This document shows positions 37,296-45,383 of a DNA stretch of 64,000 nucleotides, piece after piece; within the stretch, counting starts at the first letter, position 1; each line of letters opens with the position of its first letter. A program made the translations under genes and the position numbers. The DNA is from Iamia sp. SCSIO 61187 (GTDB lineage Bacteria; Actinomycetota; Acidimicrobiia; Acidimicrobiales; Iamiaceae): assembly GCF_019443745.1 (NCBI RefSeq), contig NZ_CP050948.1:4344001-4408000 (forward strand), in the 5' to 3' direction. The notes below the pieces were generated by a model, which had not been told where the DNA came from, searched no databases, and saw only the letters and a program-made list of their open reading frames with translations.

Positions 37296-38561
37296 TCAGA
37301 CCGGGGAGGTGCGGGTCCGCCGCAGGACGAGGACGGTGATGCCGGCCCCGACCCCCAGGAGGACGCCGACGGGGACCCAGCCGCCCTCGCCGCCGGTGCG
37401 GGGGAGGGCGGCTCGCGAGGCGGGGGGCGCCGGGGCGGCGGCGGGCGGGTCCGCCGGCGGGGCGGCGGGCGGGGCCACCGGCTCCTCGGCCGGGCGCTCC
37501 ACGGCGGCGGCGGCGTCGGACGCGGCCAGGACGATGCCGCCCTGGGCCTCGGGGAGGCCGGTCAGCAGGTCGAGGCGGACGGCCGCGGCCGAGCTGCGGG
37601 CGGTGGTCTCGCCGACCTCGTCCTCACCGGAGGCGACCACGATGCGGGCGTCGAGCGGGGGCGGGAGGGGGAGCTGCACGGTCTGGCCGGGCGGCACGGC
37701 GATGGGCCCGCCCGGGAGCCCGGCGGCGACGAGGGGGGCGCCGAACTCGACGGTCACCGGGGCGGCGACGTGCTGGGCGGTGAGGGTGCCGTCGGAGTAG
37801 GTGGCGGTGGCGGTGGACCCGCCGACGGTGATGGTGGCGGCCAGGCCGTCGAGGATCCTGACGACCAGGCCCTCGGCCGTGGCGGTGCCGGATGCGGCGG
37901 TGCCGGATGCGGTGGAGGTGGCCTCGGTCGGCCCGCTCTCGATCGTCACGATCGAGACGGCACCGTCGAGGATGAGCTCGAGCGCGGTCTGCAGCAGCCC
38001 GAGCTCCTCGACCGGCAGGGGCGCCTGGCCCAGGAGGTCGAGGATGGGGGCGACGACCTGATCGGTCACGTCACCCAGCTCGGGCGGGAGGGGCAGGTCG
38101 GCGACGTTGACGTCGATGGTGAGGGGCTGGGCCTGGGCGCTCCCGGTGCCGGCCCCCTCCGAGGCCGAGGCCTGCGAGGCGCTACACAGGGGGCTGAGGC
38201 CCGACGGGGCCGAGATGTCGACCGGCACGGGGATGTCGGGCAGCGGCAGCTCGCCGCAGGTGGGTTCCTCGCTGCCCGAGGTGGGGGTGTCGGCGTCGGC
38301 GCTGGCGGACGACTCGCCGAAGGCCTGGGGGCCGAGGAGGGCGCCGACGCCGCCGGCCGAGCCGGTCGGGGCCGAGCTGGCGGCGGTCTCGACCGCCCCG
38401 ATGACCAGCTGCTGGCCGAACAGGCTGACGCGGAGGGTCGCGGCCTGGGCCTCGGCCCGGGGCACGACGACCGTGTCCTCCTGGGCGCTGCCGGGGACGG
38501 CCCCCAAGGTGAGGGCGGAGGCCACACCCAGGGCGGCCAGGGCTCGAGGGATCGCACGCAT
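37296..38561 (-). CDS. LPXTG-anchored surface protein, probable sortase substrate
   Basis: 421 residues. Signal peptide (ALAALGVASALTLGAVPGSAQ), a low-complexity Ser/Ala/Thr/Pro-rich body with beta-rich parts and two Cys, and a canonical sorting signal at the C-terminus: LPRTGG starting about residue 386, a hydrophobic segment and the basic end RRTRTSPV. Sortase cleavage between Thr and Gly would link it to the cell wall. The sortase gene follows 132 bases downstream on the same strand. No enzyme or adhesin domain is recognisable. The tad operon ends 65 bases upstream. Confidence 0.85.
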   Translation of the reverse strand: MRAIPRALAALGVASALTLGAVPGSAQEDTVVVPRAEAQAATLRVSLFGQQLVIGAVETAASSAPTGSAGGVGALLGPQAFGESSASADADTPTSGSEEPTCGELPLPDIPVPVDISAPSGLSPLCSASQASASEGAGTGSAQAQPLTIDVNVADLPLPPELGDVTDQVVAPILDLLGQAPLPVEELGLLQTALELILDGAVSIVTIESGPTEATSTASGTAASGTATAEGLVVRILDGLAATITVGGSTATATYSDGTLTAQHVAAPVTVEFGAPLVAAGLPGGPIAVPPGQTVQLPLPPPLDARIVVASGEDEVGETTARSSAAAVRLDLLTGLPEAQGGIVLAASDAAAAVERPAEEPVAPPAAPPADPPAAAPAPPASRAALPRTGGEGGWVPVGVLLGVGAGITVLVLRRTRTSPV

Positions 38562-38607
38562 GGCCGGGGGGGTTCGCCGGGGGGAGGCGTTCTCCTCCCC
38601 CCCGACC

Positions 38608-38628
38608 GACCTGACGGGTCGTCAGGTC
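38608..38628 (-). terminator. Hairpin at the end of the tad operon
   Basis: Perfect 9-bp arms GACCTGACG and CGTCAGGTC with loop GGT, overlapping the TGA of the tadE-like gene (38627-38629). It separates the tad genes from the sortase substrate gene. Confidence 0.6.
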
Positions 38629-39004
38629 ACCGTTCGACCCGCATCGAGGCCTGGCCCCGGACGGCGACGTCGGCGACGAGGGCGCCCACGAGCGGGACCT
38701 CGGTCCGGCTGGGGCACGTGACCGTCACCGTGAGGGTGGCACCGACCTCGGCCGGTCGGGACACGGCGGTCGAGCACCCCTCGCCCCCGGCGTCGGCCAC
38801 CGCGGCCTGCGCCACCCCGGGTCGCCCGTCGACCGCCACGGCGCGCGCCGCCTCGCGCGCCACGTGGACGGTGCCCACGTGGTCGGCCACCACCAGGCCG
38901 GCTTGGACGACGGCGAGGAGGGCGAGGAGCACGGCCGGGAGGGCCAGGGCCAGCTCGACGGTGGCCTGGCCGGTGTCGTCCCCGGGGCGGCGCCGCCGGG
39001 TCAC
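38627..39004 (-). CDS. tadE: TadE-like pilus assembly protein
   Basis: 125 residues from GTG 39004, overlapping the TGA of the Flp pilin gene. A short basic leader ends at Gly12, giving the prepilin-peptidase site G|QATVE with Glu at +5 (Glu17), then a hydrophobic span (LALALPAVLLALLAVVQAGLVV), then a soluble beta-rich domain with two Cys (GCSTAV...TVTCPSR). This is the TadE/TadG pseudopilin pattern. Acts as a minor pilin in Flp/Tad pili. Last gene of the tad operon, followed by a hairpin. Confidence 0.88.
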   Translation of the reverse strand: MTRRRRPGDDTGQATVELALALPAVLLALLAVVQAGLVVADHVGTVHVAREAARAVAVDGRPGVAQAAVADAGGEGCSTAVSRPAEVGATLTVTVTCPSRTEVPLVGALVADVAVRGQASMRVER

Positions 39005-39234
39005 ATCCGGCTCTGCAGCTCGTCGAACACCGCGTCGAATAGGTCGCCGATCCGGCCCGAGCCGGTGGCCCAGGTGATCAGGGCGATGGCGATGACCGCC
39101 GCACCGAGGAGGACCAGCGCGTACTCGGCGGTGGCCTGGCCGGCCTGGCGGTCGGCGTCGGCGGGCAGGCGGGGTCCGAGGCGACCGACGACCGGTCGCA
39201 GACGGACGAGCAGGGGGATGAGGGCGAGGGGCAT
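39001..39234 (-). CDS. Flp-type pilin
   Basis: 77 residues from ATG 39234 with AGGAGA upstream. The leader ends at Gly32, and the mature N-terminus QATAEYAL has Glu37-Tyr38, the EY signature of Flp pilins, followed by a hydrophobic segment (VLLGAAVIAIALITWATG) and a short end. The leader is longer than the 10-20 residues usual for Flp, which is a little odd. It should be processed by a TadV/prepilin peptidase that is not in this window. It sits between tadC and tadE in the operon. Confidence 0.85.
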   Translation of the reverse strand: MPLALIPLLVRLRPVVGRLGPRLPADADRQAGQATAEYALVLLGAAVIAIALITWATGSGRIGDLFDAVFDELQSRM

Positions 39235-39321
39235 GGCGTCTCCTGAAGGGCGGGCGCGCCGGGGCGCGACGTGAGGGGGCGGTGGCGGGGGCCACGAGAC
39301 GGCGGCGGAGCCGCGAGGCGC

Positions 39322-40125
39322 TCAGCGGCGCAGGTCGGCGAGGGCGGCCACGACGGGCGGGACGATGGCCAGGAGCACGAACGCCGGGAGCGAGCAGAGC
39401 ACCAGCGGGAAAAGGAGCCGGACCGGGACCTGGCGGGCCCGGGCCTCGACGGCGCGCCGGCGGTCGGCCCGGAGGTCGTGGGCCAGTCGGGTCAGCGGGT
39501 CGACGACCGGCGACCCGTCGTGGTGGGCGGCGACGAGGAGGGCCACCAGCGGCCGGCTGGCCGGCCCCTGGGCGGCGACCCGCTCGAGGGCGTCGGCCAG
39601 CGGCTCGCCGTGGGTGGTGCGGGCGTGGGCCTCGGCCAGGGCCGGCCCCAGCGGGGCCGGGCTCCGGGGGGCGACCAGGCCCAGCGCCGGCCCGACGGCG
39701 AGCCCGCTCCCGAGCCCGAGGGCGAGCAGGTCGACGGCGTCGGGCAGGGCGTCGGCCCAGGCCCGCCGATCGGCCTCGGCCGCTCGGCGGCGGGCCAGCC
39801 GGGGGCCCATGGCCGCCGCCGCCAGGGGGAGCGGCGCGAGGGCCGGCGCCACCACCACGAGGACGGGGACGACGATGGCCGCCGCCCCCACCCACCCGTC
39901 GGCGGCGGGGTCGGGGGCCGGCTCCGGCCGGCCGGCCGCCCGGGCCAGGGCCGTCCGCACGCGGGCCCCCAGGGCGCCCACCGGCCCCGCCCGAGCGGCC
40001 CGCCGGTCGCCGGTCCTCGGGACCGGGGGGCGACGCCGGGGCCGCCGGGCCGCCAGCCCGACGGTGAGCAGGGCGGTCCACCCGCCGACGAGCGCGGCGT
40101 CGACGATGGCGACGTCGGGGGTCAC
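39322..40125 (-). CDS. tadC: Type II secretion F-family protein TadC
   Basis: 267 residues from GTG 40125, which overlaps the TGA of tadB. Inner-membrane platform protein with hydrophobic segments at the N-terminus (ALVGGWTALLTVGLAA), near residues 75-100 and at the C-terminus (LLFPLVLCSLPAFVLLAIVPPV), and the family's cytoplasmic segment DALPDAVDLLALGLGSGLAVGPAL, plus EPLADALERVA. Pairs with TadB to translocate pilin at the membrane, powered by TadA. Gene order and overlaps support this call. Confidence 0.9.
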   Translation of the reverse strand: MTPDVAIVDAALVGGWTALLTVGLAARRPRRRPPVPRTGDRRAARAGPVGALGARVRTALARAAGRPEPAPDPAADGWVGAAAIVVPVLVVVAPALAPLPLAAAAMGPRLARRRAAEADRRAWADALPDAVDLLALGLGSGLAVGPALGLVAPRSPAPLGPALAEAHARTTHGEPLADALERVAAQGPASRPLVALLVAAHHDGSPVVDPLTRLAHDLRADRRRAVEARARQVPVRLLFPLVLCSLPAFVLLAIVPPVVAALADLRR

Positions 40126-40982
40126 GACCGGGCTCTCGACACGATGCGGTGCATCCACAGGGCGCCGACGACGTCGAGGGCGGTGGCCAGGCCGATGCAG
40201 CCGAGCCCCCACGGGGTGCCGAGCAGGGCCCGGGCCACCGCCCGGTCGGCCGCCGCCCCACCTGCGGCCACCACCACCGGGAGGGCGACGAGCACGGCGG
40301 CTGACGCCCGCGCCTGGCTGGCGAGCGCCCGGGCCTCGTCGGCGACGGCCGCCCGGGCCCTCAGCGTGGCGGCGACGCCGTCGAGGGCCCGGCTGGCGCG
40401 GCCCCCGGCCGCGTCGGCCACGGCCAGGGCCCCGACCACCAGCTGGACGGAGCGGCGAGGGTGGTCGTCGACCCAGCCCTCCAGGGCCTCACCCCACCCG
40501 GCGCCGCCGTCGACCCGGGCCACGGCGACCTCGAGCGCCGCCCCGTGCGGCCCCCCGACGGCGGCCCCGGCGCCGAGGACGGCGCTGCGGAGGTCGAGCC
40601 CGGCCCGGAGCCCCCGGCCGACGTGCTCGACGAGCTCGGGCAGCCGGGCGTCGGCCTGGCGGGCGCCCCGACCCCGGGCCATCCGGAGGGCGACGCCGCC
40701 GACGACGACGGCCACGCCGGCGGCGACCAGGCCTCCCACGACCCCACCCCGGGAGCCGGCCAGCAGGCCCAGGAGCCCGGCGGACCCGAGCCCCAGCCGC
40801 GCCCACCGGGCCGGGTCGCCGTCGACCCCCGCCTCGACGAGGGCCTCGGACCACCAGGCGGGCAGCCGCGCCGTCCGGCGCCCCGCCGGCGGGCGGGGCC
40901 GTCGGTCGGCCGCCGGGCGGCGGCCCACGGCCACGCACCCGACGGCCCCGAGCCCGCCGGCCAGCACCAGCGCCGCGCTCAC
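40122..40982 (-). CDS. tadB: Type II secretion F-family protein TadB
   Basis: 286 residues from GTG 40982, overlapping the TGA of tadA by four bases. Inner-membrane protein with an N-terminal span (AALVLAGGLGAVGCVAVG), central spans, and the T2SSF segment LPELVEHVGRGLRAGLDLRSAVLGAG, then WGEALEGWVDDHP and a terminal hydrophobic region. It forms the pilus platform with TadC. All of the operon from cpaE to tadC is linked by GTGA overlaps, so stoichiometric translation is likely. Confidence 0.9.
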   Translation of the reverse strand: MSAALVLAGGLGAVGCVAVGRRPAADRRPRPPAGRRTARLPAWWSEALVEAGVDGDPARWARLGLGSAGLLGLLAGSRGGVVGGLVAAGVAVVVGGVALRMARGRGARQADARLPELVEHVGRGLRAGLDLRSAVLGAGAAVGGPHGAALEVAVARVDGGAGWGEALEGWVDDHPRRSVQLVVGALAVADAAGGRASRALDGVAATLRARAAVADEARALASQARASAAVLVALPVVVAAGGAAADRAVARALLGTPWGLGCIGLATALDVVGALWMHRIVSRARS

Positions 40983-42172
40983 CGGGGGCCTCCCCGGTGG
41001 AGGGGGCGGGACCGCGAGGGGCGGGTGAGGGGGCCGAGGACCTCGGTGCCGGTGGCCACGGGGGTGGTGCGGGTCACCGCGGCCGGGTCGGGGGCGACCT
41101 CGGCCACGGCGACCACCCGCCGGGAGCCGTCGGCCCGGCGGGCGATCTGGACGACCAGGTCGACGGCGCTGGCGATCTGCTCGCGCACGGCGGGGAGGGG
41201 CAGGTCGGCCCCGGTGAGCACCATCGTCTCCAGGCGGCGCAGGGCGTCGGTGGGTGAGCTGGCGTGCAGCGTGCTGAGCGAGCCGTCGTGGCCGGTGTTC
41301 ATGGCCTGCAACATGTCGAGGGCCTCGGGCCCTCTGACCTCGCCCACGACGATCCGGTCGGGGCGCATCCGCAGGGCGGCCCGCACCAGGTCCCGGATCG
41401 TGACCTCGCCGGTGCCCTCGACCGACGGCGGTCGGGCCTCGAGGCGCACCACGTGGCGGCCCGGGAGCCGCAGCTCGGCCGCGTCCTCGACGGTGACGAT
41501 CCGCTCGTCGGGGTCGATGTGGCCGGCCAGGGCGTTGAGCAGGGTGGTCTTGCCCGCCCCCGCACCCCCGCTCACCACGATCTGGCGGCGCTGGGCCACC
41601 GCCGTCCGGAGGAGGTCGGCCACGACCGGGGCGGCGACCTCGTCGAGCGCCACGGCCCGGGCCCCGAACCGGCGGATGGTGATGCACGGTCCGTCGACGG
41701 CCAGCGGCGGCACGACGACGTGGACGCGGGACCCGTCGGGCAGCCGGGCGTCGGCCAGCGGGCGGGATCGATCGGCGCGCGCCCCGGTGGGCATCAGCAC
41801 CCGGGCGACGAGGCGGTCCACCGTCGACCGGTCGACCCGCACCTCGGTGCGGACCAGGTGGCCGGCCCGCTCCACCCACACCGGACCGGGTCCGTTCACC
41901 ATCACCTCGGTGACGGTGGGGTCGGCCAGCAGCGGCTCGATGACCCCCAGCCCGGTGGCCCGGGCCCGCACCCGGCGGGCCACCGCCAGCACCTCGTCGG
42001 GCGGGAGGTGCGGGGCGGCCTCGCGGACCAGGGCGTCGATGGCGCCCGGGGCCACCGCCGCCGGGATGGACGGCGCGGCGAGGACGCGCCGGTGGACCTC
42101 GGCCTCGACGGCGTCGACCCGGCGGGCCCCGACCGCCGCGCCCGGGTCCGCCGGGAGGGCGGAGGCGGTCAC
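40979..42172 (-). CDS. tadA: TadA/CpaF pilus assembly ATPase
   Basis: 397 residues from GTG 42172. PulE/VirB11-family hexameric ATPase: GLGVIEPLLADPTVTEVMVNGP near residues 74-96, DARLPDGSRVHVVVPP, the P-loop GGAGAGKTT (202-210), ERIVTVEDAAELRLPG, the catalytic region RPDRIVVGEVRGPEALDML and GHDGSLSTLHASSP with the Walker-B/His-box pattern. It powers Flp-pilus extension and possibly retraction. The start overlaps the TGA of the cpaE-like gene. Confidence 0.95.
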   Translation of the reverse strand: MTASALPADPGAAVGARRVDAVEAEVHRRVLAAPSIPAAVAPGAIDALVREAAPHLPPDEVLAVARRVRARATGLGVIEPLLADPTVTEVMVNGPGPVWVERAGHLVRTEVRVDRSTVDRLVARVLMPTGARADRSRPLADARLPDGSRVHVVVPPLAVDGPCITIRRFGARAVALDEVAAPVVADLLRTAVAQRRQIVVSGGAGAGKTTLLNALAGHIDPDERIVTVEDAAELRLPGRHVVRLEARPPSVEGTGEVTIRDLVRAALRMRPDRIVVGEVRGPEALDMLQAMNTGHDGSLSTLHASSPTDALRRLETMVLTGADLPLPAVREQIASAVDLVVQIARRADGSRRVVAVAEVAPDPAAVTRTTPVATGTEVLGPLTRPSRSRPLHRGGPR

Positions 42173-42828
42173 GCCGCCGCCTGCAGCGAGCGGGCCAGGG
42201 CCCGGGGGACCCGCCGGGCCAGGACCCCGGCGTCGACGGCGCGGGCGACCGCGGGGTCGACGGGGATGTCGGCCACGACCGGGGCGCCGACGACGGTCTC
42301 GACGTCCTCGCGACCCATCGTCCGCCCCGCTTCGCGGAGCAGGACCACCCCCGACGGCCGCACCGGCAGGTCGACGGCGCGCCGCAGCCCCAGGTAGCAG
42401 GCCCGGGTCACCAGCAGCGACCGCGAGGCCTCCGCCACCAGGGGCAGCCCGGGGCTGTCGGGCCCCACCACCCCGGCGTCGACGACCACGGGCCGGGCCT
42501 CGGCGCCGAGGAGCCGGGCCAGGACCTCGTGGCGGGCGGACGGGCCGGGGAGCCCCCGCCCGCGCGGCAGCAGCGCCAGGCCGGGTCCGACGGACAGCTC
42601 GAGGCGGGCGAGGGCGTCGGCGGCCACGTCCTCCCCCGCCGAGGTCCACCCGGTGAGCCCGGGGTCGCGGGGGTCGGGCAGGCCGAGCGTGGCGGGGACG
42701 TCGCCGCCGAGGTCGACGAGCAGGGCCCCACCGTCGAGGGTGTGGGTGCGGGCGAGGGTGGTGGCGAGGGCGACGGACACGACGGTGGTGCCGACACCGC
42801 CCTTCACCGACCAGCAGGTGACGAGCAT
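42169..42828 (-). CDS. cpaE: CpaE/TadZ-like ParA ATPase
   Basis: 219 residues from ATG 42828 with GGGAGG as ribosome binding site. MinD/ParA fold: VKGGVGTTVVS at residues 8-18 has the deviant Walker Lys9, but the second Lys of KGGVGKT is Thr, as in many TadZ proteins that have weak or no ATPase activity. DLGGDVPATLGLPD follows. TadZ/CpaE positions the Tad machinery in the cell. The receiver-like N-terminal domain of CpaE is missing, so this is a short form. First gene of the tad operon; divergent from the HAD gene at 43015. Confidence 0.85.
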   Translation of the reverse strand: MLVTCWSVKGGVGTTVVSVALATTLARTHTLDGGALLVDLGGDVPATLGLPDPRDPGLTGWTSAGEDVAADALARLELSVGPGLALLPRGRGLPGPSARHEVLARLLGAEARPVVVDAGVVGPDSPGLPLVAEASRSLLVTRACYLGLRRAVDLPVRPSGVVLLREAGRTMGREDVETVVGAPVVADIPVDPAVARAVDAGVLARRVPRALARSLQAAA

Positions 42829-43002
42829 GGGGCCTCCCGGGCGCGGGGATCGAGGGGTGCGCGGGGGAAGCGAGGGCCCCACCGTCCCCCGTCGTCGCCG
42901 TCCCGAAACCTGGCGGGACGAACCGGCGACCGTCCCACCGACGGCTCCCGCCCGCCCGGCGCTGGCCTCCCCCGACCGGGGGAGGGTGGCCCGACCACCT
43001 CC

Positions 43003-43008
43003 TAGGGT
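43003..43008 (+). promoter_or_regulatory. Putative -10 box of the HAD-IB gene
   Basis: TAGGGT, six bases before GTG 43015. Typical of the leaderless pattern in this window. Confidence 0.5.
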
Positions 43009-43014
43009 GGACGG

Positions 43015-44010
43015 GTGGAGGCCGCCTTCTTCGACCTGGACAAGACGGTCATCGCCAAGGCGTCGATGGTCGCCTTCGGGAAGCCGCTCTACCGGGCCGG
43101 GCTCCTCAACCGCTGGATCCTCCTGCGGGCCCTCTCCGGCCAGCTCGTCTACCTCTACCTCGGCGCCGACGAGGAGCGGATGGCCCGCATGCGGACCAAG
43201 GTCCTGGCCCTCACGGCGGGGTGGGACCAGGCCCAGATGCGTGCCGTGGTGGCCGCGACCCTCGAGGAGGTCATCGACCCGATCGTGTTCGACGAGGCCG
43301 TCGACCTCATCGCCGAGCACCAGGCCGCCGGCCGGCGCGTCTTCATCATCTCCGCCTCACCGGAGGAGATCGTGGTGCCCCTCGCCCGCCACCTCGGCGT
43401 CGACGAGGCCATCGCCACCCGGGCCCGGGTCGACGACCGGGGCCGCTACACCGGCGAGGTCGCGTTCTACGCCTACGGCGTCCACAAGGCCGAGCGGATG
43501 GAGGAGGTCGCGGCCGAGCGGGGCATCGACCTGGCCGCGTCCTACGCCTACTCGGACTCGATCACCGACGTCCCCATGCTCGAGGCCGTCGGCCACCCCG
43601 TCGCCGTCAACCCCGACCGGGACCTGGCCAAGGTGGCCGCCGACCGGGGCTGGGAGGTGCGCTGGTTCACCCGCAAGGTGCCGCTGCGGGAGCGGGTCGC
43701 CATGCCGAGCCCGGGCCCCACCGCGGCCGTCGGCGGCGGGCTGCTGGCCACCGGGGCGGCCGGGGCGACGGCGTGGTGGTGGCTGCGACGGGACCGGAGC
43801 GTGCAGGAGACCGCCCACCAGGCGGCCGGTCTGGCCCGCCTGGTCGGCACCTGGGCCGGTCCCGTGGCCCACGCTGCGAGCACGACGGCGGGGTGGCTCC
43901 CCGGCCGGGTCCCGACGCGACGACGCCCGCTCCCGCGGCGCCCGCCGGCACCGGGGCGCGGACGCCGGGGTCAGATCTCGTCGAGGGTCAGACGGCGCGG
44001 AGCTTCTTGA
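43015..44010 (+). CDS. HAD-IB family hydrolase with C-terminal basic extension
   Basis: 331 residues from GTG 43015. HAD motif I FFDLDKTV (Asp7 nucleophile, Asp9), motif II IISASPEEIV, motif III/IV YSDSITDVPML with Lys in KAERMEEVA. The IB subclass cap AKASMVAFGKPLYRAG is typical of actinobacterial phosphatases related to SerB and to acyltransferase-linked HADs. After the HAD domain comes a hydrophobic GGGLLATGAAGATAWWW segment and a Pro/Arg-rich tail, so it may be membrane-anchored. The substrate is probably a phosphoserine- or phospholipid-like ester. Its last 23 bases overlap a small gene on the other strand. Confidence 0.88.
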   Translation: MEAAFFDLDKTVIAKASMVAFGKPLYRAGLLNRWILLRALSGQLVYLYLGADEERMARMRTKVLALTAGWDQAQMRAVVAATLEEVIDPIVFDEAVDLIAEHQAAGRRVFIISASPEEIVVPLARHLGVDEAIATRARVDDRGRYTGEVAFYAYGVHKAERMEEVAAERGIDLAASYAYSDSITDVPMLEAVGHPVAVNPDRDLAKVAADRGWEVRWFTRKVPLRERVAMPSPGPTAAVGGGLLATGAAGATAWWWLRRDRSVQETAHQAAGLARLVGTWAGPVAHAASTTAGWLPGRVPTRRRPLPRRPPAPGRGRRGQISSRVRRRGAS

Positions 44011-44065
44011 AGGCGATGCCTCCGAGAGCGGCGACGATCAGGAGGAGGATGAGCTTCTTGGCCAT
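43988..44065 (-). CDS. Very small membrane protein, 25 residues
   Basis: ATG 44065 opens a 26-codon frame on the minus strand that reads MAKKLILLLIVAALGGIAFK then a short basic end. One hydrophobic span flanked by lysines predicts a single-pass membrane peptide. It resembles the actinobacterial DLW-39 group of tiny proteins in size and layout, but lacks the DLW motif. The 3' end overlaps the HAD gene antisense by 23 bases. Role unknown. Confidence 0.55.
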   Translation of the reverse strand: MAKKLILLLIVAALGGIAFKKLRAV

Positions 44066-44112
44066 GGCGCCAACCTAGTGGTCCGTCCCCGCGTCGGCCG
44101 CGGTCGGGGATG

Positions 44113-44547
44113 TCAGTCGGCGACGCCGACGACGGCGGTGACCTTGGTCGGCGTCACCCGCACGACCATCTCGGGCGGGACCGCGTTGCGCCGGCCGTAG
44201 GCCTCGGCCTCCTCCTCGCCCATGTAGCGGGCGGCGATGCGCGTGGCCCAGTGCAGCAGCTCGTCGGGGTCGGTGGACGTGGTCGTCGTCCCCGCGATGG
44301 TGACGAAGCTGAACGGTGGCGCCTCGTCGTCGACGCACAGGCTCACCCGCCCGTCGCGGCGGATGGCCTTGCCCTTGATGGTGTCGGCCGAGGTCATGAA
44401 CACGACCTCGTCGCCGTCGACGTCGATCCACACCGGCGCCACGTGCGGGCTGCCGTCCCTGCGCACGACGGCGAGCTTCGCCGTGTGCGCCGGGAGGGCG
44501 GTCAGGAAGCCCTGCCACCAACCGTCGGGGGCCTGCGTGTATCCCAT
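44113..44547 (-). CDS. PPOX-class F420-dependent oxidoreductase
   Basis: 144 residues. FMN/F420-binding split barrel: LAVVRRDGSPHVAPVWIDVDGDEVVF, TIKGKAIRRDGRVSLCVDDE and FVTIAGTTTTS are the strands that hold the deazaflavin in this class. AARYMGEEEAEAYG matches the C-terminal helix of F420-dependent PPOX proteins in actinobacteria. It probably reduces or oxidises a small hydrophobic substrate with F420H2. The preference for F420 over FMN is from family resemblance. It is divergent from the histidine phosphatase gene. Confidence 0.88.
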   Translation of the reverse strand: MGYTQAPDGWWQGFLTALPAHTAKLAVVRRDGSPHVAPVWIDVDGDEVVFMTSADTIKGKAIRRDGRVSLCVDDEAPPFSFVTIAGTTTTSTDPDELLHWATRIAARYMGEEEAEAYGRRNAVPPEMVVRVTPTKVTAVVGVAD

Positions 44548-44609
44548 CCCGCGGAGCCAACCGACGAGGTCCGACCGCGATTCCCCGCCTCGCTGTCGCG
44601 GGGGCTGGT

Positions 44610-44615
44610 TAGGTT
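44610..44615 (+). promoter_or_regulatory. Putative -10 box of the histidine phosphatase gene
   Basis: TAGGTT, six bases before GTG 44622; leaderless geometry. Confidence 0.5.
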
Positions 44616-44621
44616 CGGATC

Positions 44622-45323
44622 GTGGAGCTGATCCTCGTCCGCCACGGCGAGCCCCTGTGGGTCGTCGACGGCCGCAACCGCAACGACCCCGAGCTGACCG
44701 AGCGCGGCCGCGCCCAGGCGGAGCGCATCGCGGCCCGGATCGCCGACCCCGACCAGGAGCCGGCCGACGGCCCCGTCGACCTCCTGCTCGTGAGCCCGGC
44801 CCGGCGGGCCCAGGAGACGTGCGCCCCCATCGCCGCCGCCACCGGGCTCGAGCCCGTCACCCACCCGTGGCTCGTCGAGATGGGGATGCCCGACGCCTGG
44901 GACGACCAGCCCATCGAGGTCGTCGAGGCCGCCTTCGCCGAGCAGCGCACGAAGCCCCGCATGGAGTGGTGGGACGGCCTCCCCGGGGCCGAGACCATGC
45001 AGGACTTCCACGACAGGGTGTCGCGCGGCCTCGACGCCGCCCTGGCCGAGGTCGGGGTCACGGCCACGGGCGAGCACGCCCTGTGGGACGTGGCCGACGA
45101 CGCCCCGGGCCGCATCGTCACCGTGGCCCACGGCGGGACCAACAGCACGCTCGTCGCCCACCTCCTCGGCGTCGAGAAGGAGCCGTGGGACTGGTACCGC
45201 TTCGTGATGGGCCACGCCTCGGTGGCGGTGCTCCGCACCCAGCCCCTCGCCGGGGCCCACATCTGGTCGCTGTGCGCCCTGGGCGACGCGACCCACCTCG
45301 ACCGGGCCGACCGCACCGCCTGA
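44622..45323 (+). CDS. Histidine phosphatase family protein
   Basis: 233 residues from GTG 44622. Phosphoglycerate-mutase/phosphatase fold: RHGE at residues 7-10 contains the phosphorylated His8, with LLLVSPARRAQETCAPIAAA (second Arg) and, near the C-terminus, TVAHGGTNSTLVAHLLG (second His). Residues between are rich in Asp/Glu, with EMGMPDAWDDQP as the Glu acid. The family hydrolyses or transfers phosphate on sugars, nucleotides or phosphoproteins; the substrate is not set by these motifs. Divergent from the PPOX gene. Confidence 0.92.
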   Translation: MELILVRHGEPLWVVDGRNRNDPELTERGRAQAERIAARIADPDQEPADGPVDLLLVSPARRAQETCAPIAAATGLEPVTHPWLVEMGMPDAWDDQPIEVVEAAFAEQRTKPRMEWWDGLPGAETMQDFHDRVSRGLDAALAEVGVTATGEHALWDVADDAPGRIVTVAHGGTNSTLVAHLLGVEKEPWDWYRFVMGHASVAVLRTQPLAGAHIWSLCALGDATHLDRADRTA

Positions 45324-45383
45324 CCCCTCCCCCCGGGCCCGACGGTGCGCCGCCGACGCCGTGTCAACGGCCCGTCCCGTCGC

